Shown: positions 30,501-39,910 of the stretch, one piece after another | Layout: the number at the start of each line of letters is the position of its first letter | Position numbering within the stretch: position 1 is the stretch's first letter | Assembly: GCA_022843905.1 (NCBI GenBank) | Contig: JALHMT010000009.1 | Location: 98,368 to 162,367, forward strand | DNA: 64,000 nucleotides | From: Rubrivivax sp. | GTDB lineage: Bacteria > Pseudomonadota > Gammaproteobacteria > Burkholderiales > Burkholderiaceae_C | Reading direction: 5' to 3' | Translations under genes and position numbers: made by a program | The notes under the pieces: generated by a model | Told to the model about the DNA's origin: nothing | The model's input: the letters and a program-made list of their open reading frames with translations, nothing else | The model's database searches: none

Positions 30501-30514
30501 TTGAGCCAGATCAA
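30501..30514. promoter_or_regulatory. FNR box between fnr and hemN
   Basis: TTGAG-CCAG-ATCAA matches 9 of 10 defined positions of TTGAT-N4-ATCAA. Its centre is 42 bp upstream of the hemN start chosen here, so a class II promoter would give an almost leaderless hemN message. It may act on either divergent gene. Confidence 0.6.
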
Positions 30515-30549
30515 GTCGTCGAAATTTGAGCTTTGGCACAGTTTCCCCC

Positions 30550-31962
30550 ATGATGCCCACCCCATCCCCCCTGGCTTCGACCGTCGTGCCCGAGGACCTG
30601 CTGCGCCGTCTCGAGGTGCCGGGTCCGAGGTACACCTCGTACCCCACGGCCGACCGCTTCGTCGAGGCCTTCGGGGCGGCCGAGTACCGGCAGGCCCTGC
30701 GTCAGCGCGCCGAAGGGGCGATGGTCGGCGGCGCCGGCCCGCTGTCTCTGTACGTGCACGTACCCTTCTGCGAGTCGGTCTGCTACTACTGCGCCTGCAA
30801 CAAGATCATCACCAAGCACCACGAGCGTGGCGCAGAGTACCTGCTGGCGCTGGATGCCGAGATCGCCTTGCACGTCGGTGAACTGGGCACCGGTCAGCCG
30901 GTCTCCCAGTTGCACTTCGGCGGCGGGTCGCCCACGTTCCTCACCGACGCAGAACTCGAAGGGCTGATGCAGTCGCTGCGGCGATCCTTCAAGATCGTCG
31001 CCGGCGCCGAGATCTCGATCGAGGTCGACCCGCGCACCGCCAACCCGCAGCGCCTGGAGCGCCTGGCCGGCATGGGCTTCAACCGCATCAGCTTCGGCAT
31101 CCAGGACTTCGATCCCGCCGTGCAGCAGGCGGTTCATCGCGTGCAGTCCTTCGACAGCGTCAAGGCGCTGATGGACAGCGCACGCGCACTGCACTACGAA
31201 TCGATCAACGGCGACCTCATCTACGGCCTGCCCAAGCAGACACCCGAGTCCTTCAACCGCACCATCGAGCAGGTCTGCGAGCTGCGCCCCGATCGCATCG
31301 CGCTGTACTCGTATGCGCATCTGCCGCAGCGCTTCAAGCCGCAGCGGCGCATCGACGCGGCCGACCTGCCGCCGCCAGAGCACCGCATCCGCATGCTGGG
31401 CGACGCCATCACGCGCTTCATCGCCAGCGGCTACACCTACATCGGCATGGACCACTTCGCGCTGGCCGGTGATTCCCTGGCCGCGGCCAAGCGCCAGGGC
31501 CGGCTGCACCGCAACTTCCAGGGCTACAGCACCCAGCCGGACTGCGACCTCATCGCGCTGGGCGTGTCGTCGATCGGACGCATGGGGGCCACCTACAGCC
31601 AGAACGCCAAGACCCTGCCGGAGTACTACGACGCCTTGAGGAACGGTCAGTTTGCCGTGGTGCGCGGCCTGGCCCTGACGCGGGACGACCTGGTCCGCCG
31701 GGCGGTGATCATGGCGCTGATGTGCCAGGGCCGCGTGGAGTTCGAGTCGATCGAGCTGTCGTATCTGATCCGCATGCGCAACTACTTCGCCGACGAGATC
31801 GAGCGCCTGCAGCCGCTGGTCGATGCCGGTCTGGTCGAAGTGGGCAGCGATGCGATCCAGATCACCGCCATGGGCTGGTTCTTCGTGCGAGGCATCGCGA
31901 TGGTCTTCGACCGCCATCTGCACGCCGACAAGACACGCGAACGCTTCTCGCGCATCATCTGA
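30550..31962 (+). CDS. hemN: Oxygen-independent coproporphyrinogen III oxidase
   Basis: Radical-SAM enzyme that converts coproporphyrinogen III to protoporphyrinogen IX without oxygen, supplying haem under the same conditions in which the cbb3 oxidase works. The cluster motif is C-x3-C-x2-C in FCESVCYYCACNKIITKH. The N-terminal substrate-binding block is GPRYTSYPTADRF. LHFGGGSPTFL is the SAM-binding glycine motif. About 470 aa. ATG at 30550 or 30553 are both possible; a TTG at 30526 is less likely. Confidence 0.94.
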   Translation: MMPTPSPLASTVVPEDLLRRLEVPGPRYTSYPTADRFVEAFGAAEYRQALRQRAEGAMVGGAGPLSLYVHVPFCESVCYYCACNKIITKHHERGAEYLLALDAEIALHVGELGTGQPVSQLHFGGGSPTFLTDAELEGLMQSLRRSFKIVAGAEISIEVDPRTANPQRLERLAGMGFNRISFGIQDFDPAVQQAVHRVQSFDSVKALMDSARALHYESINGDLIYGLPKQTPESFNRTIEQVCELRPDRIALYSYAHLPQRFKPQRRIDAADLPPPEHRIRMLGDAITRFIASGYTYIGMDHFALAGDSLAAAKRQGRLHRNFQGYSTQPDCDLIALGVSSIGRMGATYSQNAKTLPEYYDALRNGQFAVVRGLALTRDDLVRRAVIMALMCQGRVEFESIELSYLIRMRNYFADEIERLQPLVDAGLVEVGSDAIQITAMGWFFVRGIAMVFDRHLHADKTRERFSRII

Positions 31963-31964
31963 CG

Positions 31965-32663
31965 ATGGACTGGGCGCTGATTCTCAGTGCCATGCTGCTC
32001 GGCCTGGCAGGCACCCCGCATTGCGCGGCGATGTGCGGCGCGGCCTGCACCGCTTTCACAGGGTCGGGTCGGCGCGTCGACGGCCTGAGCTTTCACCTGG
32101 CACGTGCCGCGGGCTATACCGCGGCAGGGGCCGTCGTGGCGTCCAGCGTCGGGCTGCTTGCCCAGCTCGGCCAGGCGACCGTCGCGCTGAAGCCCTTGTG
32201 GACCCTGGTGCACCTGGCCGCCCTCGTGCTGGGCCTGTGGCTGCTGTGGTTCGGGCGCCAGCCGGCCTGGATGGAAAACCTCGGGCGCCGCGGCACCAGG
32301 CCGTCGGGGCCGGTGGCCGCTGTCGGCTGGCAACGCATGCAGGGCCCGATGAGGGCCGGTTCGGCCGGTGCGCTGTGGGTCGGCTGGCCCTGTGGCCTGC
32401 TGCAATCGGCCCTGGTGGTGGCCGCGCTGGCCAACACGGCCGTTGCCGGTGCGATGGTGATGTTCGGGTTTGCCCTGATCACCGGGGCCGGGTTGGCAGT
32501 CGGCCCGTGGTTGTGGGCACGGGTGATGGGACCGGGGGCCGCGGCGGGCGCGGTCGGTGCCGCCTGGGCCACCCGCATGGCCGGCGTGGTGCTGGCTGCG
32601 GCATCGTCCTGGGCGCTGGGCCATGGCCTGTGGCAGCAGGTTGCCGCGTTCTGCGGCTTCTGA
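31965..32663 (+). CDS. TauE/SafE-type (UreH-like) membrane protein
   Basis: A 232-aa polytopic protein, about six hydrophobic segments, with the N-terminal motif LGLAGTPHCAAMCGAACTAF typical of the sulfite exporter TauE/SafE family. Homologues near cbb3 and copper genes are thought to help in metal or cytochrome maturation; the substrate is unknown. It starts two bases after hemN, so it is in the same transcript. Confidence 0.82.
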   Translation: MDWALILSAMLLGLAGTPHCAAMCGAACTAFTGSGRRVDGLSFHLARAAGYTAAGAVVASSVGLLAQLGQATVALKPLWTLVHLAALVLGLWLLWFGRQPAWMENLGRRGTRPSGPVAAVGWQRMQGPMRAGSAGALWVGWPCGLLQSALVVAALANTAVAGAMVMFGFALITGAGLAVGPWLWARVMGPGAAAGAVGAAWATRMAGVVLAAASSWALGHGLWQQVAAFCGF

Positions 32664-32677
32664 GGGCCGACACCACC

Positions 32678-32707
32678 AAAAAAAACGCCCGACCGAGGCC
32701 GGGCGTT
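32678..32707 (-). terminator. Rho-independent terminator
   Basis: On the minus strand, AAACGCCCG and CGGGCGTTT (9-bp stem, 7-nt loop) run into eight T residues. It ends the small Lys/Ala-rich gene and may also stop transcripts from the hemN side, since three T follow the stem on the plus strand. Confidence 0.85.
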
Positions 32708-32749
32708 TCGCCTTCCGGGAGCCTTGCGGCGCCCGGTCGGGCCGAAGAA

Positions 32750-32941
32750 TCACTTCTTGGGTTCTTCCTTCTTGGCGGCCGGCTTGGCTTCGGCCGGCTT
32801 GGCGTCGGCCTTCTTGGCGGCCGAAGCGGCGGCCGCGGCGGGCTTGGCGGCAGCCTTCTTCTCGTCCTTCTTGGGATCGGAAGCGAGGGCGCCGGTGCTG
32901 GCGAAGGCGGTGATGATCAGGGCGGCCAGGAGCTTGTTCAT
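32750..32941 (-). CDS. Small exported Lys/Ala-rich protein
   Basis: A 63-aa protein: a clear signal peptide (MNKLLAALIITAFASTGALA) and a mature part made almost only of Lys, Ala, Pro and Glu, in repeats such as KPAAAAAS, KPAEAKPAAKKEEPKK. No known domain. A strong terminator follows the gene, and palindromes lie upstream, so it is probably a real single-gene unit. A longer in-frame open stretch exists but would read through the divergent icd promoter. Role unknown; a charged periplasmic peptide is all the sequence shows. Confidence 0.75.
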   Translation of the reverse strand: MNKLLAALIITAFASTGALASDPKKDEKKAAAKPAAAAASAAKKADAKPAEAKPAAKKEEPKK

Positions 32942-32959
32942 TGTGCTTACCTTATGGAT

Positions 32960-32971
32960 GTTGATATCAAC
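32960..32971. promoter_or_regulatory. 12-bp perfect palindrome upstream of the small exported protein gene
   Basis: GTTGATATCAAC lies 19 bp before the start of the Lys/Ala-rich gene. A further inverted repeat (TGTCAG at 33011-33016 with CTGACA at 33032-33037, inner CGG/CCG) lies between it and icd. Either could be an operator; the binding protein is not identifiable. Confidence 0.4.
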
Positions 32972-33092
32972 CCCCCTCCAGATGGGAGGCTCCCCGAAAA
33001 CGCAGCACGATGTCAGTCGGTTGACAGTCCGCTGACATAGAATTTTCTGGTTTGACATCTTGCCGCTGTCGGCGGCGCCGGAGACAACGTTC

Positions 33093-34346
<1,254 letters not shown>

Positions 34347-34393
34347 TGCGGTCCCGGGGCGTCTCTGGACGTCCCGGATGGTCCCAATAGGAG

Positions 34394-34423
34394 CCCCAGA
34401 TCGTTGATTCGACTGGGGTTTTT
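34394..34423 (+). terminator. Rho-independent terminator of icd
   Basis: CCCCAG (34394-34399) pairs with CTGGGG (34413-34418), with an inner TCG/CGA pairing, then TTTTTGTTGTTT follows. Position and T tract make this a convincing icd terminator. Confidence 0.85.
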
Positions 34424-34477
34424 GTTGTTTCGGGTCCCGGACGGTCTCTCGACATCGCAGCGGGACGGGCCACGTTT

Positions 34478-34503
34478 GGGGCCACCGGGGCGGAGGTGGC
34501 CCC
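34478..34503. repeat. 9-bp perfect hairpin between icd and the LysR gene
   Basis: GGGGCCACC (34478-34486) pairs with GGTGGCCCC (34495-34503), 8-nt loop. It lies about 72 bp past the end of the minus-strand LysR gene, and without a T tract may still help end that transcript. Imperfect GGTCCCGG-containing repeats (34350-34370 and 34433-34453) are nearby. Confidence 0.45.
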
Positions 34504-34575
34504 GTTTGGTGGCCCCAGATGCTCCTTGGTCGACAGCCTGCACATGGTGGACGGTGAAGAGCGGGCAGTGCGCCT

Positions 34576-35496
34576 TCAGTCAGCGACGGCGTCCATGCGC
34601 ACCGCGGCCTTCTTCAGCAGCGATCGCAACCACACCAGTCCCGGATCCGTGGAGCGGTACTTGTGCCACTGCAGGCCTTGCTCCATGGCCGTGATCGGCA
34701 GTGGCGGGGTGCGCAGTTCGATCGGCCAAGCCGGGTGCAGCGCGCGCGCCAGGCGCGCGTGAACCGTGGCAATCAGGTCGGTGCCGACCACCAACGCCGG
34801 CATTGCCGAGAAGCCGTAGGTCGTGACGGCGACACGGCGCGAGACGCCGTAGCGCTTGGCGAACCAGACTTCGAACGAGTCACCGATGCCGCCTTGCGGC
34901 TGCATCACCACGTGGCTGGCGGCCAGGTATCGCTCGAAGGTGAATTCGCCCCGTGCATGCGGACTATCGCGCCAGACGACGCACAGAAACTCCTCGGTAT
35001 AGAGCACCTCGTCCGGATGGTCCGGTGAGAGGAACCCGCGCGGGATGATCAGCAGGTCTGCCTCGCCTCGCTCCAGGCTGCGCTGCGGATTGCTCACCTG
35101 CGGCAGGAACTCGAATCGCGCCGTGCAGCGCGCTGCGCTTGCCAGAGCCAGCACGTGCGGTACGAAGACCATCTGCGTGTAGTCGGACACGAAGATGCGG
35201 AAGACCCGGTCGGAGGTCGACGGGTCGAACTCCGGCGGGATGGCGATCGCACTGTCGACCCGTACCAGCACATCACGCACCGCCTCCTGCAAACCCTGCG
35301 CACGCGGCGTCGGCTCCATGCGCCGGCCGACCTGCACGAGCAGCTCGTCGTCGAAGTATTCGCGAAGCCGCGCCAGTGCATTGCTCGTGGCAGACGGGCT
35401 GAGATTCAGTCGCTCGGCCGCGCGCGTGATGCTGCCTTCCGTCAGCAGGGCATCGAGCGCGACAAGCAGGTTGAGATCCAGTCGGTTGAAGCGCAT
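34576..35496 (-). CDS. LysR-family regulator, NodD/LinR type
   Basis: A 306-aa LysR-type regulator. The N-terminus MRFNRLDLNLLVALDALLTEGSITRAAERLNLSPSATSNALARLR is the NodD/PcpR/LinR style of DNA-binding domain, often tied to aromatic or chlorinated ligands. The effector domain begins around residue 93 (VFRIFVSDYTQMVF). It faces the plus-strand catabolic array across a 214-bp gap and is the prime candidate for its control. Confidence 0.88.
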   Translation of the reverse strand: MRFNRLDLNLLVALDALLTEGSITRAAERLNLSPSATSNALARLREYFDDELLVQVGRRMEPTPRAQGLQEAVRDVLVRVDSAIAIPPEFDPSTSDRVFRIFVSDYTQMVFVPHVLALASAARCTARFEFLPQVSNPQRSLERGEADLLIIPRGFLSPDHPDEVLYTEEFLCVVWRDSPHARGEFTFERYLAASHVVMQPQGGIGDSFEVWFAKRYGVSRRVAVTTYGFSAMPALVVGTDLIATVHARLARALHPAWPIELRTPPLPITAMEQGLQWHKYRSTDPGLVWLRSLLKKAAVRMDAVAD

Positions 35497-35516
35497 GGGT
35501 GGACTCGGTTGATTCG

Positions 35517-35528
35517 CGGGTTAACCCG
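35517..35528. promoter_or_regulatory. 12-bp palindrome in the divergent LysR/catabolic promoter region
   Basis: CGGGTTAACCCG is a perfect palindrome 20 bp upstream of the LysR start, in the gap shared with the catabolic array. It could be the autoregulatory site. The rest of the 214-bp gap shows ATTCG/CGAAT repeats but no clear promoter. Confidence 0.4.
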
Positions 35529-35710
35529 AAAACCATTGACGGGATCGAATCGACGAATGGAAAGAAGCCATTTTTCTTGATGGCTCGATCTCCGTACGCT
35601 CTCGCTTACCCGATTCCCAAGCACAAGACAGGAGACGACGAATGGCTTCGCGCCAGGCGGTGGGCACCCTTTTGCCCGCAATTCAATCGATCCGTTTCGA
35701 GACCTGAAAG

Positions 35711-36811
35711 ATGGCCGCGATCGGTCATGTCGGCATCGTCGGTGCGGGGCTCGCGGGCCTGGCAGCCGCCCTCGCGGCGGCACGTGCTGGCATGCGGGTC
35801 GACATGTTCGAGGCCCAGCCCGAACCGGTCCTCCCGGCGGCCCACATCGACGTTGTGCCGAACCTCCTGCGCGACCTGGCCGTGCTCGGGCTGGGCGAGG
35901 CCTGCGTGCGTCGCGGCTTTCCCTACCGCGGCGTCGCCATGCTCGATGGCCAAGGGCACAAGCTCTTCGAGGTGCCGACGGCGCACCTGGCCGGGCCGCA
36001 GTGGCCGGCAGCGCTCGGCATGGTGTACGGCGACCTGCTCGGCCTGCTGCGCGAGGCCGTGGGTGCGCGCGGCGTGCGCCTGCACCTCGGCGTCTCGGTG
36101 CGTGACGCCAACGACCGCGGCGCGATCGTCACCGACGCTGGCGCCCGGCATGCCGTCGACCTGACCGTGATCGCCAGCGGCGACCGCCTGCCCGCCCTGG
36201 GTGGCGCGGCGCAGCGGCCAGTGCCCGAAGTTGCCTTGCCGCAGCAGTGGTGCCATGTCTTGCTGCCGCGGCCGCCCGAGCTGGAGCGCGCTACCTGGGT
36301 CGTCGGCAGCACAGGCGTGCGGGCCTTCGTGGTGCCGGTGGCTGCGCGCCAAGCCGGCGTGGCCGTGCTGCAGCCCGACACCCACCCGGCCTCGAGCGGA
36401 GCGCTGCGCCGCGCGCTCGCCGCTCAAGGACCTGGCCTGCGCCAGCTGTCCGAGCACTGGCCCGATGACGCACCGGTGCTGTTGCGCGCGGTCAGCAGTG
36501 GCGTGCTCGCCGGAGCATGGCATGAACAAGGCGTGCTGCGCATCGGCCGCAGCGCCCACCGGCTCACGCCGTACTTCGGTCAGGCGGCGGCGCAGGCCGT
36601 CGAGGACGCGGTCGTGCTCGGCGCGCTGCTGCGCGACGGTCACGACCGTGACGCGCTGCTCGAGGCCTTTTCCGCCCGACGCGGCGCGCGTGCACGGAAG
36701 GTGAACGCCGTCACGACGCAGGCCGCGCAGTGGCAGCTGAGGCCGGAGGCTGCGACCGACCTGCGCGCGCTCGCCGGACAGCTCGAACCCCTGGTGGCGG
36801 AGCCCGCCTGA
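35711..36811 (+). CDS. Degenerate FAD-dependent monooxygenase-like protein
   Basis: A 366-aa flavoprotein-fold protein with the FAD-binding start GIVGAGLAGLAAALAAARAGMRVDMFEA. Two other hallmarks of aromatic hydroxylases are altered: the DG motif (GADG-x2-S) is replaced by IASGDRLP, and the GD motif reads IGRSAHRLTPYFGQ, with Arg280 in place of the Asp that touches the FAD ribityl chain. It may have lost hydroxylase activity or changed its reaction. It is first in the catabolic array, 51 bp before the DUF1302 gene. Confidence 0.75.
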   Translation: MAAIGHVGIVGAGLAGLAAALAAARAGMRVDMFEAQPEPVLPAAHIDVVPNLLRDLAVLGLGEACVRRGFPYRGVAMLDGQGHKLFEVPTAHLAGPQWPAALGMVYGDLLGLLREAVGARGVRLHLGVSVRDANDRGAIVTDAGARHAVDLTVIASGDRLPALGGAAQRPVPEVALPQQWCHVLLPRPPELERATWVVGSTGVRAFVVPVAARQAGVAVLQPDTHPASSGALRRALAAQGPGLRQLSEHWPDDAPVLLRAVSSGVLAGAWHEQGVLRIGRSAHRLTPYFGQAAAQAVEDAVVLGALLRDGHDRDALLEAFSARRGARARKVNAVTTQAAQWQLRPEAATDLRALAGQLEPLVAEPA

Positions 36812-36862
36812 CCCGCCCGATGGCCGATCCCTCATGCGACAACAAACCCTGATAGGAGACCC

Positions 36863-38539
36863 ATGACCACCCGAACTTCACCCCACCGCCTGCAGCGTCT
36901 GAGCACGTTGGCGGCTGCAGCGCTTGTCACCTGTGGCGCACACGCCTTCGAGATCGACACCGGCAACCCCGACTTCAAGCTGCGCTGGGACAACACCGTC
37001 AAGTACAGCGCCACGCAGCGGCTGAAAGAGCGCTCACCAGGGCTTTCGCGCACCGTGCGCGGCGCCGGCGGCGTGTTGATCGGCGAGAACAACTTCGGCC
37101 AGGACGACGGCAACAACAACTTCGACAAGGGCCTGGTGTCCAGCCGCTTCGACCTGCTCAGCGAACTGGATGCCAGTTACGGCATGTTCGGCGCGCGCGT
37201 CAGCTTCGCCGCCTGGTACGACTCGGTCTACCTCCGCGGCACGCGGAATACGTCCAACAGCTCCAACCGCCGACCGGCAAGCCTGGCCAGGGAGTTCACG
37301 CCCGAGACGCGCGACGCCATGGGGCAGGACACGCAGCTGCTCGACGCGTTCGTGCATGCACGCGTTCCGATTGGTGAGCGCAGTGCCACGGTGCGTCTGG
37401 GCCGCCACACGCTGCTGTGGGGCGAGAGCCTGTTCTTCGGTGCCAATGGCGTGGCCGGCGGCATGGCGCCGGTGGACTTGGTGAAGCTGCAGTCGGTGCC
37501 AGGCTCCACATCGAAAGAGACGGCGCTGCCGACCGGCAAGGTCTCGGTGACGGTGCCGATCAGCGAGAGCATGACCTTCGGCGCCTACGTGCCCTATGAA
37601 TGGGAGAAAACACGCCTGGTGCCAGTCGGCGCCTACCTGTCCACCAGCGACACGCTGGGCCCGGGTGCCGAGCGCATCATCGCCGGCCCCAATGTGTTCC
37701 CACGGCGGCCCGACCTCGAACCGCGCAACAGCGGGCAGGGCGGCGTGCAGTTGCGCTGGAATGCAGCGAGCATCGACACGCAGTTCGGCGTGTACTTCAC
37801 GCGCTACCACGCGCTGACACCCAGCAACAACTGGCTCGACGAGACCGCGGCCACGCCGCCGCAGCCGATCTCTTACTTGTGGGTCTATCACGAAGGCATC
37901 CAGTCGCTCGGCTTCAGCGCCGCCCGCACCTTCGACGAATGGAGTGTGGGCGCAGAGGTGTCCTACCGCCGCAATGCACCGCTGGGCAGCCTGGCCCAGA
38001 CCCGCGTGCCCGGTACGGCCATCGGAACCAGCTTCAACAACAGCAACAACCCAGGCTACGCGGTGGGCGAGACGCTGCACGCGCAGGTGTCGTGGATAGC
38101 CAGCCTGGGCCAGACCGCGCTGTACCAAGAAGCCAGCTTTGTTGGCGAGATCGCATGGAACCAGCGCCAGAAGATCACCAAGAACCCCCAGATGATCAAC
38201 GACCTCACCACGCGCGGCGCGACCGCCGTGCGCCTGTCGTTTGCGCCCACCTACCGGCAGGTGATTTCGGGTCTGGACCTCACGCCTTCCATTGGTGGCA
38301 GCTACACCTGGGGCAAGTCCTCGGCGCTGGGGCCTGGCTTCGGCCCTGACAAGGGCGGCGATTTTTCGCTCGGCTTGCGCGCGACGTACCTCGGCGCGTG
38401 GTTCGCCACCCTGAACTGGACCACTTACCACGGCCCCGAAGGCCCGACGCTGGGCCCCACAGCCCCGCCCAAGGCGCAGTTCAAGCAGGCCCTGAAAGAC
38501 CGGGAGTTCGTCTCGGTCTCGCTGTCCACCTCATTTTGA
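36863..38539 (+). CDS. DUF1302 outer-membrane-type protein
   Basis: A 558-aa exported protein. Signal peptide MTTRTSPHRLQRLSTLAAAALVTCGAHA, then FEIDTGNPDFKLRWDNTVKYS, the standard DUF1302 opening, and many alternating-hydrophobicity strands ending in an aromatic residue (VSLSTSF), as in beta-barrels. Family members occur with DUF1329, a BNR protein and an RND pump in gene sets for breakdown of steroids and other hydrophobic compounds. Likely an outer-membrane channel or receptor. AGGAG precedes the start. Confidence 0.88.
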   Translation: MTTRTSPHRLQRLSTLAAAALVTCGAHAFEIDTGNPDFKLRWDNTVKYSATQRLKERSPGLSRTVRGAGGVLIGENNFGQDDGNNNFDKGLVSSRFDLLSELDASYGMFGARVSFAAWYDSVYLRGTRNTSNSSNRRPASLAREFTPETRDAMGQDTQLLDAFVHARVPIGERSATVRLGRHTLLWGESLFFGANGVAGGMAPVDLVKLQSVPGSTSKETALPTGKVSVTVPISESMTFGAYVPYEWEKTRLVPVGAYLSTSDTLGPGAERIIAGPNVFPRRPDLEPRNSGQGGVQLRWNAASIDTQFGVYFTRYHALTPSNNWLDETAATPPQPISYLWVYHEGIQSLGFSAARTFDEWSVGAEVSYRRNAPLGSLAQTRVPGTAIGTSFNNSNNPGYAVGETLHAQVSWIASLGQTALYQEASFVGEIAWNQRQKITKNPQMINDLTTRGATAVRLSFAPTYRQVISGLDLTPSIGGSYTWGKSSALGPGFGPDKGGDFSLGLRATYLGAWFATLNWTTYHGPEGPTLGPTAPPKAQFKQALKDREFVSVSLSTSF

Positions 38540-38553
38540 TTCCGGAGACACCC

Positions 38554-39909
38554 ATGACGAAGAACCTTCGCGCCCCCGTGCTGGCGGCCGCTTTGGCACT
38601 GCTGGCCGGCTTCTCAGTGCCCACGCACGCCCAGGTCTCGGCCCAGGAGGCCGCGCGCCTGAAGACCGACCTGACGCCCCTGGGCGCAGAACGCGCCGGC
38701 AACCGCGACGGCAGCATTCCGCCCTGGACCGGCGGCTTCACCGGCGCCATTGCCGGCGAGCAGAAGGGCGGCCGCCGCGGCGACCCCTTCAAGGACGAGA
38801 AGCCGCTGTTCACCGTGACGGCCCAGAACATGGCGCAGTACGACGACAAGCTGAGCGATGGCGTCAAGGCCATGCTGCGCAAGTACCCGCAGACCTACAA
38901 GCTCAATGTCTACAAGACACACCGCACCGCTATGGCGCCGCAGTGGGTGTACGACAACACCTTGCGCAACACCACGCGCGCCTCGCTCAAGGGGCATGAG
39001 CTCGTGGGCGCCTACGGCGGCATCCCGTTCCCGATCCCGAAAAACGGGCTCGAGGCGATGTGGAACCACAAGGTCTCGTGGCGAGGCGTGGCCTGGGAGG
39101 CCCAGCTGAGCCAGTACCAGATCACCGCCGACGCACGCACGGTGCTGGCCACGCGCGGTCACATCCGCCAGCGCATGCCCTACTACCTGCCCGATGGCTC
39201 GCCCGAGAAGTTCGACGGCTACTTCTGGGAGGTGAACCTGCTGACCAGTGCGCCGGCCATCCGGGCCGGCGAGATGATCGTCGGCCGCAACAACGTCGAC
39301 AACACCTCGGCCTCGTACGTGTACCTCACCGGCCAGCGCCGCGTGCGCAAGCTGCCCAATGCCTGCTGCGACACGCCCACGCCGGCCTCGGCGGGCTTGA
39401 TGTCCTTCGACGAGCTGAACGTGTTCTCGGGCACCACCGAGGTCTTCAACTGGAAGCTGGTGGGCAAGAAGGAAGTGCTGATCCCCTACAACCAGAACCG
39501 CTTCCTGCAGGCCAAGGACAGCGACATCATCACCGGCAACCACCTCAATCCCGAACACGTGCGCTGGGAGCTGCACCGGGTGTGGGTGGTGGAAGCGACG
39601 CTGGCCGACGGCCGCCGCCACCACACGCCGCGCAGCATGTACTACCTGGATGAGGACACATGGCAGGCCGTGCTGGGCGACCGCTGGGATGCCAAGGGCC
39701 AGCTCTGGCGCACGCTGTGGGGCTTCAACTACGTGGCGCCCGATTTCCCCGGCACGGTGCAGCAGACCTTTGGCTACTACGACCTGCTCTCGGGCCAGGG
39801 CTATGTCTCCAACGTGCTGAACGACCAGCCCTACCACCACCGCCCCACCAAGCCCTGGCCGACGGAGACGTTCACAGGTGACGGCCTGGCCGCACAGGGC
39901 GTGCGCTGA
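38554..39909 (+). CDS. DUF1329 envelope protein
   Basis: A 451-aa exported protein: signal peptide MTKNLRAPVLAAALALLAGFSVPTHA, then the DUF1329 domain with AARLKTDLTPLGAERAGNRDGSIPPW, PNACCDTPTPASAGL and LIPYNQNRFLQ. The fold resembles lipoprotein-type lipid carriers, so a periplasmic shuttle for a hydrophobic substrate is plausible. It follows the DUF1302 gene by 14 bp, its usual partner. Confidence 0.88.
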   Translation: MTKNLRAPVLAAALALLAGFSVPTHAQVSAQEAARLKTDLTPLGAERAGNRDGSIPPWTGGFTGAIAGEQKGGRRGDPFKDEKPLFTVTAQNMAQYDDKLSDGVKAMLRKYPQTYKLNVYKTHRTAMAPQWVYDNTLRNTTRASLKGHELVGAYGGIPFPIPKNGLEAMWNHKVSWRGVAWEAQLSQYQITADARTVLATRGHIRQRMPYYLPDGSPEKFDGYFWEVNLLTSAPAIRAGEMIVGRNNVDNTSASYVYLTGQRRVRKLPNACCDTPTPASAGLMSFDELNVFSGTTEVFNWKLVGKKEVLIPYNQNRFLQAKDSDIITGNHLNPEHVRWELHRVWVVEATLADGRRHHTPRSMYYLDEDTWQAVLGDRWDAKGQLWRTLWGFNYVAPDFPGTVQQTFGYYDLLSGQGYVSNVLNDQPYHHRPTKPWPTETFTGDGLAAQGVR

Positions 39910-39910
39910 C

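Noticed and set aside
32961..32970. TTGATATCAA read as an FNR site
   Set aside because: FNR half-sites need a 4-bp spacer; here they touch. It is kept only as a palindrome of unknown use.
34350..34453. Imperfect GGTCCCGG repeats around the icd terminator
   Set aside because: About 21 bp with several mismatches in GC-rich spacer DNA; not enough to define an element.
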